NCBI GenBank assembly: GCA_021186555.1
Contig: JAJKFL010000001.1
Span: forward strand, 56,576,031-56,640,030
DNA: 64,000 bases
Reading direction: 5' to 3'
From: Reticulitermes speratus
Lineage: Eukaryota; Arthropoda; Insecta; Blattodea; Rhinotermitidae
Position numbers and translations under genes: made by a program
The notes under the pieces: generated by a model
Told to the model about the DNA's origin: nothing
Seen by the model: the letters and a program-made list of their open reading frames with translations, nothing else
Databases searched by the model: none
Part shown: one piece after another, positions 32,871 to 42,170 of the stretch
Layout: every line of letters begins with the position of its first letter
How positions within the stretch are numbered: the first letter of the stretch is position 1

Positions 32871-33472
32871 AAAAGGTAAGGTTCGCCCTAGAACAGGCCA
32901 TGGCTCAGGCGGTTAGTCGCCGGCCTCTCACCACGGAGGCACGGGTTCGATCCCAGGTCAAGTCCATGTGAGATTTGTGGTGGACAAAGTGGCACTGGGA
33001 CAGGTTTTTCTCCGAGTTGTCGGTTTTCCCCTGTCAATTTCATTCCACTGGTGCTCCATTACTTGTAAAACTTGGTAAAAAACTGCTCATCCTCATCTTC
33101 ATCTTCATCACAGGGGTTGCACAATAAGCCTTAAGGCTGCGGTGCGTCCGTTGCATCAGCTGCGGGGCCCCTCACCACAACACAACACAACACAAGGTTC
33201 GCCCTAGAACAGGCCATGAACGCCCAGAAGGGCAATACAGTTACAACTACACTCTTTCTTTAATCTCGGCGCTAGATGGGGGTGGGTGGTCAACGCCACG
33301 CTCCGGCCGCTTTATTCTCGGCAAAGAGACCTGGCACCCATTATACAGGAGGCTGGGTGGGCCGGTCTGGACGGGTGAGGAAAACCTCGCCCTCACCGGG
33401 ATACGATCCCCGGACCGTTCAGCATGTAGCGAGTCGCTATACCGACTGAGCCATCCCGGTCCACTAAGGAGA
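32871..33472 (-). mobile_element. SINE-4, minus strand, split by SINE-3
   Basis: From the plus side: 3' end (AGGTAAGGTTCGCCCTAGAA), then the nested SINE-3, then AACGCCCAGAAGGGCAATAC, TTTAATCTCGGCGCTAGATG, CGCTCCGGCCGC, CAGGAGGCTGGGTGGGCC, B box complement GGGATACGATCCCCGG, and head GCGAGTCGCTATACCGACTG. Full-length family member apart from the insertion. Confidence 0.88.
32896..33193 (+). mobile_element. SINE-3, full copy nested in SINE-4
   Basis: Head GGCCATGGCTCAGGCGGTTA, B box GCACGGGTTCGATCCCAGG, body AAAGTGGCACTGGGACAGGT and TTTTCCCCTGTCAATTTCAT, 3' end AGGCTGCGGTGCGTCCG and GCTGCGGGGCCCCTC, tail (CACAA)n. The flanking repeat AAGGTTCGCCCTAGAACA (32878-32895 and 33194-33211) may extend to 25 bases through GGCCATG, which also begins the SINE head. 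Confidence 0.9.
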
Positions 33473-33501
33473 CAATAACAACTCGAAGAGACATAAGCAG
33501 G

Positions 33502-33600
33502 TAAAAGGTAAAGCAATTCCATTACAGGCCTGGACAGGCCCTTAGGGTTGAAAAATTCCAATAACACCATTGGGAATTGAACCTGCGACGTTCCGGAATA
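33502..33600 (-). mobile_element. SINE-1, minus strand, internally deleted
   Basis: Minus strand: B box CGCAGGTTCAATTCCCAATG, a short piece of body, then directly the 3' end GGGCCTGTCCAGGCCTGTAA and TTTACC. About 200 bases of the body are absent. Confidence 0.75.
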
Positions 33601-34431
33601 GACATAAAGATGAGTTATATTCAACGTTTGTGTTGTAGGACTTAACAAATATTTTGGTGCCATTCAAAAAGTATTCCTTGACCACGGACTCTATAAAAAT
33701 ACATCCTCTGTGTCACTGCCCAATGCTTTTCGTATGCCGGGAGGGGGGGAGGCGGGGAGGAAGGATCCAGAAAAGCTGACTTGTACTTGTACTTGAGAAA
33801 CAGAAGACAATGTGCAAGCTCTTTTGTCTCAAGTGAATATGTTCTATATTTGGACCTATCCGCCAACATTTCTAGTTTCCTACACACGCAGGCGGTGACT
33901 ATGAAAATCACATTATGTTAATTGACACCGTGTAGTCTGGTACAAAGCAACTACCATCTCGGTGGTGCAGCTTATGACAGCACTCATTATCACGATAATG
34001 CAGGCGCACTACAAGGATTCACACTCAAGAAATGATCATATTTATATACAGAGATTTGTTATGTTTCAGAATATTGTTACAAGAGCTGTTCTGGCTTGAA
34101 ATTTAATTCATAGTTCTGTGTACTTAGTTACAGTTTGTTAAACGACGCTTTACGTCGTTGGAACCATATAACATGGAACGATAAAGTCATTAAAAATAAT
34201 TAATTGTGAAGGATATCGAAGGAAGTGGTAATGACTTGACTTAATGTCTCTGCATTTGCCTCGGGAAACTGAGAAAACCCAACAAAAGCAAAATAATAAC
34301 TCGACTCTGGAATGAGATTACAACCAGGGACCTGCCGGAAGCAAAGATCGACCGCAACAGTGCGTGTCCGAATTTGTGAAGTCATAAATTGCGATTCTGA
34401 ATGAAAAGAATGCCAAAATTATCTCGAACAT
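33601..34431. other. Unassigned sequence
   Basis: GACACCGTGTAGTCTGGTAC at 33926 is like the F1 foldback outer end, but no ribozyme follows. The G-rich run at 33739-33765 has no assignment. Confidence 0.4.
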
Positions 34432-34735
34432 CCTCTACTGCTTAGACAACACTACTGTTATTTCTACTGCTTAAACTACATTATTGTTACTATCTGCCAA
34501 AATTTCTACTACTTACGATACGCTACCCTTAGTATCTGAAATACACCTTATTGCTTACACTACGCTACTCTTATTATCTGAAACACCCTGTACGGCTCAC
34601 ACTACGCTATTTTTCTTTCCACTGTTTACACTACATTATTGCCACTGATAAACTCTGTACTGCATACACTACATTACTCTTACTACCTGAGATACTCTTT
34701 CACTTATATTACATTATTTTCATTATCTGAGACAC
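34432..34735. repeat. Degenerate minisatellite, unit about 41 bases (left part)
   Basis: Units of the form TGCTTACACTACGCTACTCT plus TATTATCTGAAACACCCTG, much diverged. The array continues after the inserted element at 35132-35275. Confidence 0.75.
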
Positions 34736-35131
34736 GTGCGCACCCAGAAAGTTTCACTGGGGGGAGGGGGGGGCTGACCCTCAGTCTATATATAATTTAT
34801 GTTTGATTTTAAAAGTTATTTTATAAAAATCATGTCGTAAGTATAACTGAAACATAACACTGTCTGCAACTGCATGTATATAATACAAACATAACTACAT
34901 GTTCCAAGACTCAATCACAGTGCCCAATCTTTTTTTTTAATTTTAGTAATTTATTTTTCAAAATTCTAATGTACTAGTCATCAGTCTATTTCAGTGACTG
35001 ATGTCTGCTGAAGGGTAAATCACGTTAAACTTTTGATATGGTGTCTACAAAATCTGTGTTTTTTTTTAAATTTCGGTTTTGGGGGGTTTGGGGGGGCTGC
35101 AGCCCAGCAGCCCCCCTTGGGGGCGCCCCTG
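34736..35131. mobile_element. MITE-like element with GC-rich ends inside the minisatellite
   Basis: Left end GTGCGCACCCAG then a G-rich run; right end GGGGGCGCCCCTG preceded by CAGCCCAGCAGCCCCCC; the two ends are roughly inverted. ATCTGAGACAC precedes (34725-34735) and follows (35132-35142) it, as target duplication or as two phases of the host array. 396 bases, AT-rich non-coding middle. Superfamily unknown. Confidence 0.65.
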
Positions 35132-35275
35132 ATCTGAGACACCCTCTCCTGCTTACACTACACTTGTTTTACTAAGTGAGACATCCTTTACCGCCTACAA
35201 TACACTACTCTTAATTCTACTCCTACAACTACAAGAAGAACTACCGATACTCACACTACCAGTGCTACTCTTAAT
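35132..35275. repeat. Degenerate minisatellite (right part)
   Basis: Continuation of 34432-34735: ATCTGAGACACCCTCTCCTG, CTTACACTACACTTG, AAGTGAGACATCC. Confidence 0.7.
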
Positions 35276-36344
35276 TACAGACATTTATATTCACATCAGT
35301 TTCTATGTGCTTTATTATTGCAAAGCAATATGCCTGAAGCAGGCTACAGCGATATGAAGAGAAACATTGCTAAAATTAATTACAAAATTAATTAGAGTAT
35401 GATATATCTTCAATAGTATTATTACTGAGAAGCGATAGTCAAAAATCTGAAACAAAACACACATTCTAATCTGGAACGAAGTAGGCTTTCTCTCGAAACC
35501 CTTTGTGCTCTTTGTTCTCAAGATATTATGAAATCCTCTTCTGTACCCTCCTCTCCCTCCTCTTACTTCTCTTGTTCTTTTTGTAGTCTTCAGAAAACTT
35601 GACAATCCTGTCAAAAACAGCTTAATTGAACGCGATTTTCAAATTAAGCTTGTAATATGGAGCTGCCAAATGTCTGAAACCACACTGTCTTACTGCAAGT
35701 GCTGTTACGGGAGGTGTCATGAACTGCGACACGCGTCGCGACAAACACCCCTTGCTACTTTCTTGAAAGACAAGTCTCCGCAGATCGAAAGCTATCAAGT
35801 TAAACTCATTTTATTAAGCAACCACAAGCTCTACAACCCTTAAATTTGGTACAAGTTTGTTTGAAGTTTCTTTGCATCTGATGACTTTTGCTAGAGTATA
35901 ATTTTATTTGCAAATACATATAGCATTATACTTACATTCTTTTCTAAAATATTGCACAACAAATACTTAAGAACTTCCATACATTTTACGTTAAGAGAAT
36001 TTCAGCAAGCCCCAGCAGATATAGGAGACCTTTAGCTCTAGCTGCTTAGAAAATAGACATACAATGGATAAAATTACTACTTACTGGTACTGATCACAAC
36101 ATCCAGGGTAGGTATTCTACCTCCCATGGGCAGTTCTTCAGACTGACGTATTCAACACCAAATCAATTTTTGTAGAGTGGCATTTTTCTAAAAAATATGC
36201 GATCTAGTGAGGCGCTCTGGTAATCTTGGTAATGAACCATCCATTTCTATGGGAGGGGACTTCTGAAGCAGTTCTCCATGAAGAAAAGTACTATTCTAAA
36301 ATAAATATTTGCTCATTTGGTCAACAAATTCGCAGCGCTTTATG
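35276..36344. other. Unassigned sequence
   Basis: No element or gene recognised. Confidence 0.45.
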
Positions 36345-36665
36345 AAAACCGAACTTTACCGTCATATTCAGAAGAATCCTCTTGTCGTATTGTAAGCCAG
36401 TTGAATCCAGCCAACACTTTCCCGTCCTCTTTGTATGATATCCTTTTTAATATTAGCCCCCCATCTACGCCTTCGTCTTCCAAGTGGTCTCTTCCGTACA
36501 GGTTTCTGACTAGAAGTTTCTAAAATTCTCTTCTCTGACACTTTCTGCATGCCTCGCCCATGTAATCCGCCTTAATTTGACCATACTAATAATATCCGGA
36601 GGCCAGTCCACATCATGAAGCCCCTCGTTATGCAATTCTCTCCATTATATCCTGAGCCTATGTTC
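36345..36665 (-). mobile_element. LINE B, C-terminal fragment, decayed
   Basis: Minus-strand frames: WRELHNEGLHDVDWPPDIIS, MVKLRRITWARHAESV, then in another frame RKRPLGRRRRRWGANIKKDI and SVGWIQLAYNT. The order equals the LINE B tail (LHNEEL, KSRRMRWAGHV, GKRPLGRPRRRW-NI, DWI-LAQDR). At least two frame changes. Same family as 30300-30705, 41960-42170 and 44030-44260. Confidence 0.78.
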
Positions 36666-36959
36666 CTTTCTTAATGTATATGGTAAGAGCTCTGATTCAC
36701 AGAATTATTTGTTGTCGTTAGGTTGGTACTACGACACTATGTCACTATCACACAATGCACACAGACTCAGTTTCTAGACGAGTCAAAACATCTGCTGATA
36801 AGATATATGTTTTATTACCTTAGGTGGGAAAAGCCGATTTCAACGGAAGGGCTGGACCCCTTACTTGTACTTGCCGAAGATCAGTTATCGCTATCAAACT
36901 ACGAACGGTCGTATCTCTGACTAAACGTGGTAAATCTGGCTGACGAACGACCATGTGCG

Positions 36960-37200
36960 TAATTAAGCACCAGGCAATGAAGACGTGAAGGCAGTGAAGC
37001 TACACGCTTTCCTAAACTTGGTATTGTGTGGAGATAGGTGGCTAGGTTGACGCCCCGGCCGCTTTACTGTCCGGTGCTTATTGGACAAAAGGCTAGATGG
37101 GCAGTAGAGCCTGCCTGGGCGCTGTAGCAAAGAGAAACACCTCTTGGCTCTACCGGAAATCTAAGCACGATTCATCTGTTGCCCAGCCTACAGCATAGTC
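36960..37200. mobile_element. Possible SINE-5 / SINE-4 relative
   Basis: AATTAAGCACCAGGCAATGA resembles the start of 4705-4925. GACGCCCCGGCCGCTTTACT and GGACAAAAGGCTAGATGGGC resemble the minus strand of SINE-4. Diverged, and without a clear B box. Confidence 0.5.
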
Positions 37201-37410
37201 AGTGTCCCAGTTCTTACCCATTAAAAAATTTCATACATGATTTTTAGGCATGTTTATCATCCACTTCCAAGCATAAATTTTCATTTCAGGATTCTACATC
37301 ATTGATCTGGTAATGACGCTTGTGTCGGTCAAAAGTCACGGCAACCACGTGTGTAGTATTGACGGACAGAAATTGAAAATTGTAAAGGTGTAGTGACACC
37401 TGCTGGTAAA

Positions 37411-37667
37411 AAAGGTAAACTTCACCGTAGAACAGGCCATGAAGGCCCAGAAGGGGAGTAGAGGTGTAGCTTTACTCTTTCTTTAACCTCGGCGCTGGAT
37501 GGGGCTGGGTGATCAACGCCACAACACGGTCGCTTGCCCATTGCACAGGAGGCTGGGTAGGTCTCTGGGTTGGTTTGGACGGGTGCTGAAAATCTCGCCT
37601 CCACCCAGATGCGATCCCCGGACCGTCCAGCCCGTAGCCAGTCTCTTACCGACTGAGCTATCGAGGC
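37411..37667 (-). mobile_element. SINE-4, minus strand
   Basis: Plus-side order: AAAAGGTAAACTTCACCGTA (tail), CATGAAGGCCCAGAAGGGGA, TTAACCTCGGCGCTGGATGG, CAGGAGGCTGGGTAGG, GATGCGATCCCCGGACCGTC (B box complement), TCTTACCGACTGAGCTATCG (head). The CGGCCGC to GGTACC segment is shortened. Confidence 0.87.
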
Positions 37668-37916
37668 CTACGACATATATTGGCGTGACATTCATATGAA
37701 GTTTAATAAAAACCTATCAGTTTCTTCACAACTTATCAAAGGGAACAAACGCACACAGGATACAAGCCGACTTCTTCGTTATAAAACACGAGAAGTATTA
37801 TGAAGTGTTGTTTACATGCGTATGGAGTGTTTATATGCGTATGGAGTGTTTACGCACATGAACTAAACAGACTCTGACATTTAATAAACAACGTAATTCT
37901 TATCTCAAAGAAAATT

Positions 37917-38000
37917 AATCAAGAAAGCTGTGGTAGCTCAGTCACTATAGTGAAAATATTATCAGGAAAGCTGTGGTAGTTCAGTCACTATACTGAACAG
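37917..38000. repeat. Two-copy direct repeat, about 53 bases
   Basis: GAAAGCTGTGGTAGCTCAGT plus CACTATA recurs with one change. GTGGTAGCTCAGTCAC has a pol III A-box look; possibly the head of another SINE. Confidence 0.6.
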
Positions 38001-38077
38001 ACTAGAGGGTGGGAGATCGAAAAATCGGAATCTTTTGTGGCGGGAATGGTTAATTTTCTTTCCGCAATCATGTCACG

Positions 38078-38215
38078 ACCCGCTGTGGGAAAAAAAAACA
38101 AATTCCTCCCCAATGGGCATAGGGCCTTTCTCCCCGCGGGTAAAAACGGCCGGATTGCGAAATTTACTATTCTCCTCTGAAGTTTAAGAAAGAATCGATG
38201 TAATCTGCCACTCGC
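38078..38215 (+). mobile_element. Possible SINE-4 3' fragment
   Basis: CCCAATGGGCATAGGG, CCCCGCGGGTAAAAACGGCC and AAGTTTAAGAAAGAATCGAT weakly follow the SINE-4 3' order. Low identity. Confidence 0.35.
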
Positions 38216-38960
38216 AAATACATATTTATGACGTGCTGCTTGATTAAGCACAAGGCTAAGTTCGAACTAAAAATCTGCCTCTTTTCATACAAAGGAATAT
38301 CTACAAATCGCTTCCGGCCACACCTTACAACAGCAACGTACGCCTGCTTACACGACGGCCTGCGTGAGAAAGCAGGCAGTGACGTGTCGACTGTGCACGG
38401 AAGACATTCTCGGAAGCAAGCGAGGGTCTATATGACATTTCATTGTTTACAGGTGCATCTGTCAATAGTATCATGCGCTATATCTTTGTATCAGACAATG
38501 GAATGAAGAAAGAACTTCCTTCTGAAATACGTTTCGAGCCCGCTAATGGCGAGATACCATTAGCCTTTCAAAAGAAAACCAGACCCTTTAGCTTGTTGGC
38601 ACATACGACATGATATGATAAAAGAAAGGTAAACTTCTTAGAATGTAACATGTCATCTTTTCAGTCTTGTTGCTAGGATACTATTCTTCAGAGATGAGGA
38701 ACCCTCCGGTCTACGGCTAATAGAAACAATACGTATTGTCCGTCCACTTCGCTTCTGACAACCATCACCTCCAGATATTCACGCTCCAGAATCTCGCAGT
38801 ATAAGGATTTACAAGACAAGAAAGTGACTCTGAAAAGCATGTTTTAAATTTCGTTTATTCGTGGTTTCTTTCAGGAGCCTGATCAGTGTAGTCGGTAAGA
38901 TGCCTAGACTACGGGATGGCGGGCTGACGAATCCTCCTTCGCTTCTCCAGAGGTTATATA
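38216..38960. other. Mostly unassigned sequence
   Basis: GATCAGTGTAGTCGGTAAGATGC near 38880 (20-base core TCAGTGTAGTCGGTAAGATG) has a tRNA-like A-box look and may be a SINE head cut by the neighbouring mariner-type element. Nothing else recognised. Confidence 0.35.
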
Positions 38961-39527
38961 CAGAATGTTTCATAAATCCCTCCGAGATTTCGGAGGTCTG
39001 TAGCTCAGGAGCCAAATCACACACGGGGGATGAGAGCATGTCAGTGAAAAGAGTACATATCCAAGTTTTGAACCTATCTTACAAATGTTCAATATGTCCC
39101 CCTTTGGTGACTCGACAGACGTCAATCCTGTAATCTGGTGCCACAGTCCCAGGCGATGGTCCCGGCCTACCTGTTCGTTTTGCGACACACAAACAGCCAG
39201 TTTCCTCGAATTTTCTATACCAGTCTCTTACTGTTTTGTCCGTTGGTGGTTCTGTACGATACTTGGTTCGAAAACCACCACGTTGCACTGTTACAATTGA
39301 CTGGGTTTTAGAAAATTGCAGGACACAAAAAGCTTTCTGTTCACCTGAAAACGCCATGTTTGCACACCACTACCTCCTAGCGGAGAAACGGGTAACTACG
39401 CCATCGCATCTGTTACGAAAAACTTTTACACTTTCTCTATCCGTTGGCATGCTTTTATCTCTTATATGTGGGTTTGCTACTGCACGGCCAAGCCTCTAAA
39501 TCCCGGATGGCCTTATGAAACACGCTG
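38961..39527. mobile_element. Tc1/mariner-type deletion derivative with TA duplication
   Basis: Terminal inverted repeats CAGAATGTTTCATAA (left) and TTATGAAACACGCTG (right); TA on both sides (38959-38960, 39528-39529). Inner inverted blocks TCCGAGATTT and its partner AAATCCCGGA extend the pairing. 567 bases. It contains a transposase N-terminus on the minus strand (next entry) but no catalytic domain. The two host flanks carry SINE-4-like pieces, so it may have landed in one. Confidence 0.87.
39079..39357 (-). pseudogene. Transposase N-terminal helix-turn-helix remnant (DUF4817-like)
   Basis: MAFSGEQKAFCVLQFSKTQS then IVTVQRGGFRTKYRTEPPTD, KTVRDWYRKFEETGCLCVAK and RTGRPGPSPGTV follow the pattern of the first DNA-binding domain of mariner-like transposases (EQ-A-vl-y--tqS-v-vQR-Fr-k-----P---ti--W--kF-etG-v---k-tGRP). 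After about residue 74 the sequence turns into unrelated residues (PDYRIDVCRVT) and stops, so the second helix-turn-helix and the DDD/DDE catalytic domain are missing. It could at most bind DNA. Confidence 0.8.
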
Positions 39528-39629
39528 TACATTGCTTCTCTTTTAAGTCCAAACCAGTTCTGAGGTCCAACCAGCTTCCTATTCAATGCGTAACGAGGAG
39601 GAAGCGGATAGAGTTTCCCGGAAATGAAG

Positions 39630-39735
39630 TTGCGGGGCGTAAAGCTGACCCCGCAACTCCATCTAGTGCCGAGCTTAAGAATGAGTGGAGCTATAACTCC
39701 ACACCCCCACACGCCTTCATCGTGCGCACAGGAAC
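39630..39735 (+). mobile_element. SINE-4, 3' fragment
   Basis: GCGTAAAGCTGACCCC, CCATCTAGTGCCGAGCTTAA and GAGTGGAGCTATAACTCCAC match the SINE-4 3' half; ends CACGCCTTCATCGTG. Confidence 0.7.
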
Positions 39736-40244
39736 AACTTTCCACGTCTAATTTAAATACGCTGTCAGCAGTTTAGATCTGGGCCTAAAACTTCCTTTAA
39801 ACTAAGGGCCAGTTTAAAAAAAATTGGTGTCAGAAGGAGTTCTGCCATCAGGGGAGGCGCGTAATGTGTACGGATTGGTCTGCATCTTGTAGTCATCGCA
39901 CAAGCTAAACCTGTGCCCACCTAGTGGGGCGGTAACACAACGTGCAACAACATTTCGCCGTGATACATACAATCTCGAGTGGCCCCTAAACGAAGATTTT
40001 AGTTAAGTTTTTCGCCGCTAGAGATTAGCAGTACCGTGGCACAGTCAGTGTTTAGGCGCCATGCTTAAAAGGAAAGAACATCTGATAAAACTAAAAGAAT
40101 TAGTCTGGAAGATATTACGATTTTCGACAAAACATCTAGACTTTATGGCGAATTGAAGCGGGATATTTGTTGAAACATGGCTTAGAAAATATGGAGTATA
40201 ATGGCATAATTGGTGGAAAGTGAATTGGAAATGATAGGGAGAAA
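39736..40244. other. Unassigned sequence
   Basis: Nothing recognised. Confidence 0.4.
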
Positions 40245-40480
40245 GTGGTGGTGAGTTAAGTTGAAGTAAAATCACGCAGTGGTGGTGACTTAGTTTAAGG
40301 TACAATAACGAAGTGTTAGTGACTTAATTTGAGGTACAATCACGTAGTTAAGGTGACTTATTTTAAGGTACAATCACGCAATGGTGGTGACTTCATTTGA
40401 GGTATAATCACGAAGTGGTGGTGACTTAATTTGAGGTACAACACCAATGGTGGTGACTTAATTTGGGTACAATCACGATA
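40245..40480. repeat. Minisatellite, 34-base unit, about 7 copies
   Basis: Unit GGTACAATCACGAAGTGGTG plus GTGACTTAATTTGA, with point changes and two shortened units near 40440 and 40465. Confidence 0.88.
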
Positions 40481-40955
40481 TTCATCTTGAGGAAATAAGA
40501 ACAATTACAAAAGAGTACAGGGAGAACAGACCGCTGGAAAGCAACTTATTGTAAATTACAAAATTTTATCTATTGAAGGCATACGAGTATGTAACAGTTA
40601 TCTTTTCAGAACAATACAGGCACTAACCTGAATGTTTCAGGTTTACTAAGCACTTTCACAGATTTTCGAACGTTATAGCGAAAACAGTTATCAAAAATAC
40701 TACCAACTGATGTCAGCTCTTCCATCTTTATAATCAAAATAATTATCGTCAGCCAGTTTAACTGAATCATTAATGTGATTACAGAGGTCATGTTTTGTTT
40801 CCTAACAAACTAAGCAAATTTGGCTTACAGCACAGCTGTGACCGGACCGGATGTTGGCCTCTTATACGTTTGGGGCTAGAGTGACCACATCGTGACACAC
40901 CATTCATCTAGACCAACAGCCAGACAGACAGACTGACGGACTAACAATATAATTA
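40481..40955. other. Unassigned sequence
   Basis: Nothing recognised. Confidence 0.4.
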
Positions 40956-41013
40956 CTAAAACAGTTAACACAATTGTATTTACTATGAAAACAATATCCT
41001 TGTGTCTATAAAA

Positions 41014-41054
41014 TGGCTACATGTTTCGACTCATCTGGAGTCATTATCAGGCCA
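41014..41054 (-). ncRNA. Hammerhead ribozyme-like motif, one core change
   Basis: Minus strand: stem I UGGC/GCCA, box CUGAUAA (G8 changed to A), extra U, perfect stem II GACUC/GAGUC, GAAA, ACAUGU, A. Stems intact; the core change should impair cleavage. Confidence 0.7.
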
Positions 41055-41155
41055 CAGTTACTGACATTTTATGATAAAATTATTTTAAGGATGAGGTATC
41101 TATCCACTGAATAGCAATTTATGATTATACGACTAGCCATTTCTTATACATTTCG

Positions 41156-41200
41156 TTAGCCTGATGATTGCTCAAGATTTGTCGAAGCATGTTGCTATGT
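41156..41200 (+). ncRNA. Hammerhead ribozyme-like motif, decayed
   Basis: Box CUGAUGA intact, stem II weak, second box GAAG, then CAUGUUGCUAUG; stem I AGC/GCU. Confidence 0.55.
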
Positions 41201-41240
41201 TATAGAAAAAAAGAATACTGTTTTATAATAACTGTAGCCG

Positions 41241-41430
41241 TTCACAAATTAAACACCAACGAAATGCACTATATTTTCACTTTATATTCTTTATTCAACC
41301 CCTACATACGTTTCGGCCTTTAAAACGCCATCTTCAGGGAGCTCGTAAACTACATTCACTTCACATGTGATGTGAAAATATAATGCATTTCGTTGGTGTA
41401 TAATTTGTGAATTGTAAAAATGCACGGTGA
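41241..41430. mobile_element. Hammerhead foldback element, E8
   Basis: Arms TTCACAAATTAAACACCAAC (left) and GTTGGTGTATAATTTGTGAA (right, ends 41411) continue inward through GAAATGCACTATATTTTCAC and its partner. Only the left arm has a full hammerhead. Tail motif ATGCACGGTGA at 41420-41430. Directly abuts foldback E7. Confidence 0.8.
41298..41342 (-). ncRNA. Hammerhead ribozyme, type I, short stem III
   Basis: Minus strand: stem I CUCC/GGGG (one U-G), box CUGAAGA, extra U, stem II GGC/GCC plus one more possible pair, GAAA, self-complementary ACGUAUGU (near-palindrome), A. Confidence 0.8.
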
Positions 41431-41704
41431 AAATAATATAAAAATACTGTAGTCATGTTAGTGTTTCTCATAATTATTGTATTATTAAGTAAAGTAACAC
41501 AACGGCATGTTTTCTACCAAGCTCGACTGACTTACCTACCAACCAATCAACCAACTAACTACATTCATGGAGCAGAATACTTCTTCACAATCTGAGCTCG
41601 TCAAGAAATTCCTTGTATTTTATGCAACCCGGTACCCCTTCTCACCCAACAACATACGAGGCACACCACTCTAGCCCATGTCAGTAAGACAACGTTTATT
41701 ACTG

Positions 41705-41930
41705 TTCTAGGTTTTACAAGGCTGTGTCATGGTTCAGGCCTTTAGCCGCTGGTTGCTGACTGAGCCGGCTTTAAACCCAGGCCAGTCCACGTGGGATAAT
41801 CATAAACAAATGGCACTTGGACAGGTATTTCTGTCAGTACTTCTGTTTTCCCCTGTCAGTATCATTCCACCAACAGGGCTCACTCATTTTATCACCTATA
41901 ACCGGCGCTATATAAACTGAACATCTTTAA
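41705..41930 (+). mobile_element. SINE-3, diverged
   Basis: Head TCATGGTTCAGGCCTTTAGC, a B-box remnant GGCTTTAAACCCAGGCC, body AAATGGCACTTGGACAGGTA and TTTTCCCCTGTCAGTATCAT. The 3' end differs from the other copies. Confidence 0.78.
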
Positions 41931-41959
41931 ATAACGTACTTCACATACATCTAGGTCTT

Positions 41960-42170
41960 ACAAGTGGTCGCTTTCCTTAAGACGTTCCGAACAAATTTTA
42001 TCTGAATTTCAATGCAAGCTACATGCCCCAACCATCTCATATCCTTGACTTTATGATGCCAACAATACCTGAGGAGTAATACACATCATGTCTCTTCTCA
42101 CTGTGCAGTTTTCTCCTTCCACCTATTATTCATCCCTCTTAGACTCAGATCTCTACCACAGCAGCCTACT
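41960..42170 (-). mobile_element. LINE B, C-terminal fragment, decayed
   Basis: Minus strand: GRRKLHSEKRHDVYYSSGIV and GIIKSR, then in another frame DMRWLGHVACI. Equals the LHNEEL...IIR-IKSRRMRWAGHVARM part of LINE B. Breaks near the middle. Confidence 0.7.

Larger units (their letters stand above)
40956..41235. mobile_element. Hammerhead foldback element, E7
   Basis: Two opposed hammerhead-like cores at 41014-41054 (minus) and 41156-41200 (plus), with loosely inverted outer arms (TTGTATTTACTATGAAAACA against GTTATAGAAAAAAAGAATAC). Each core has one changed core base. Confidence 0.65.
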
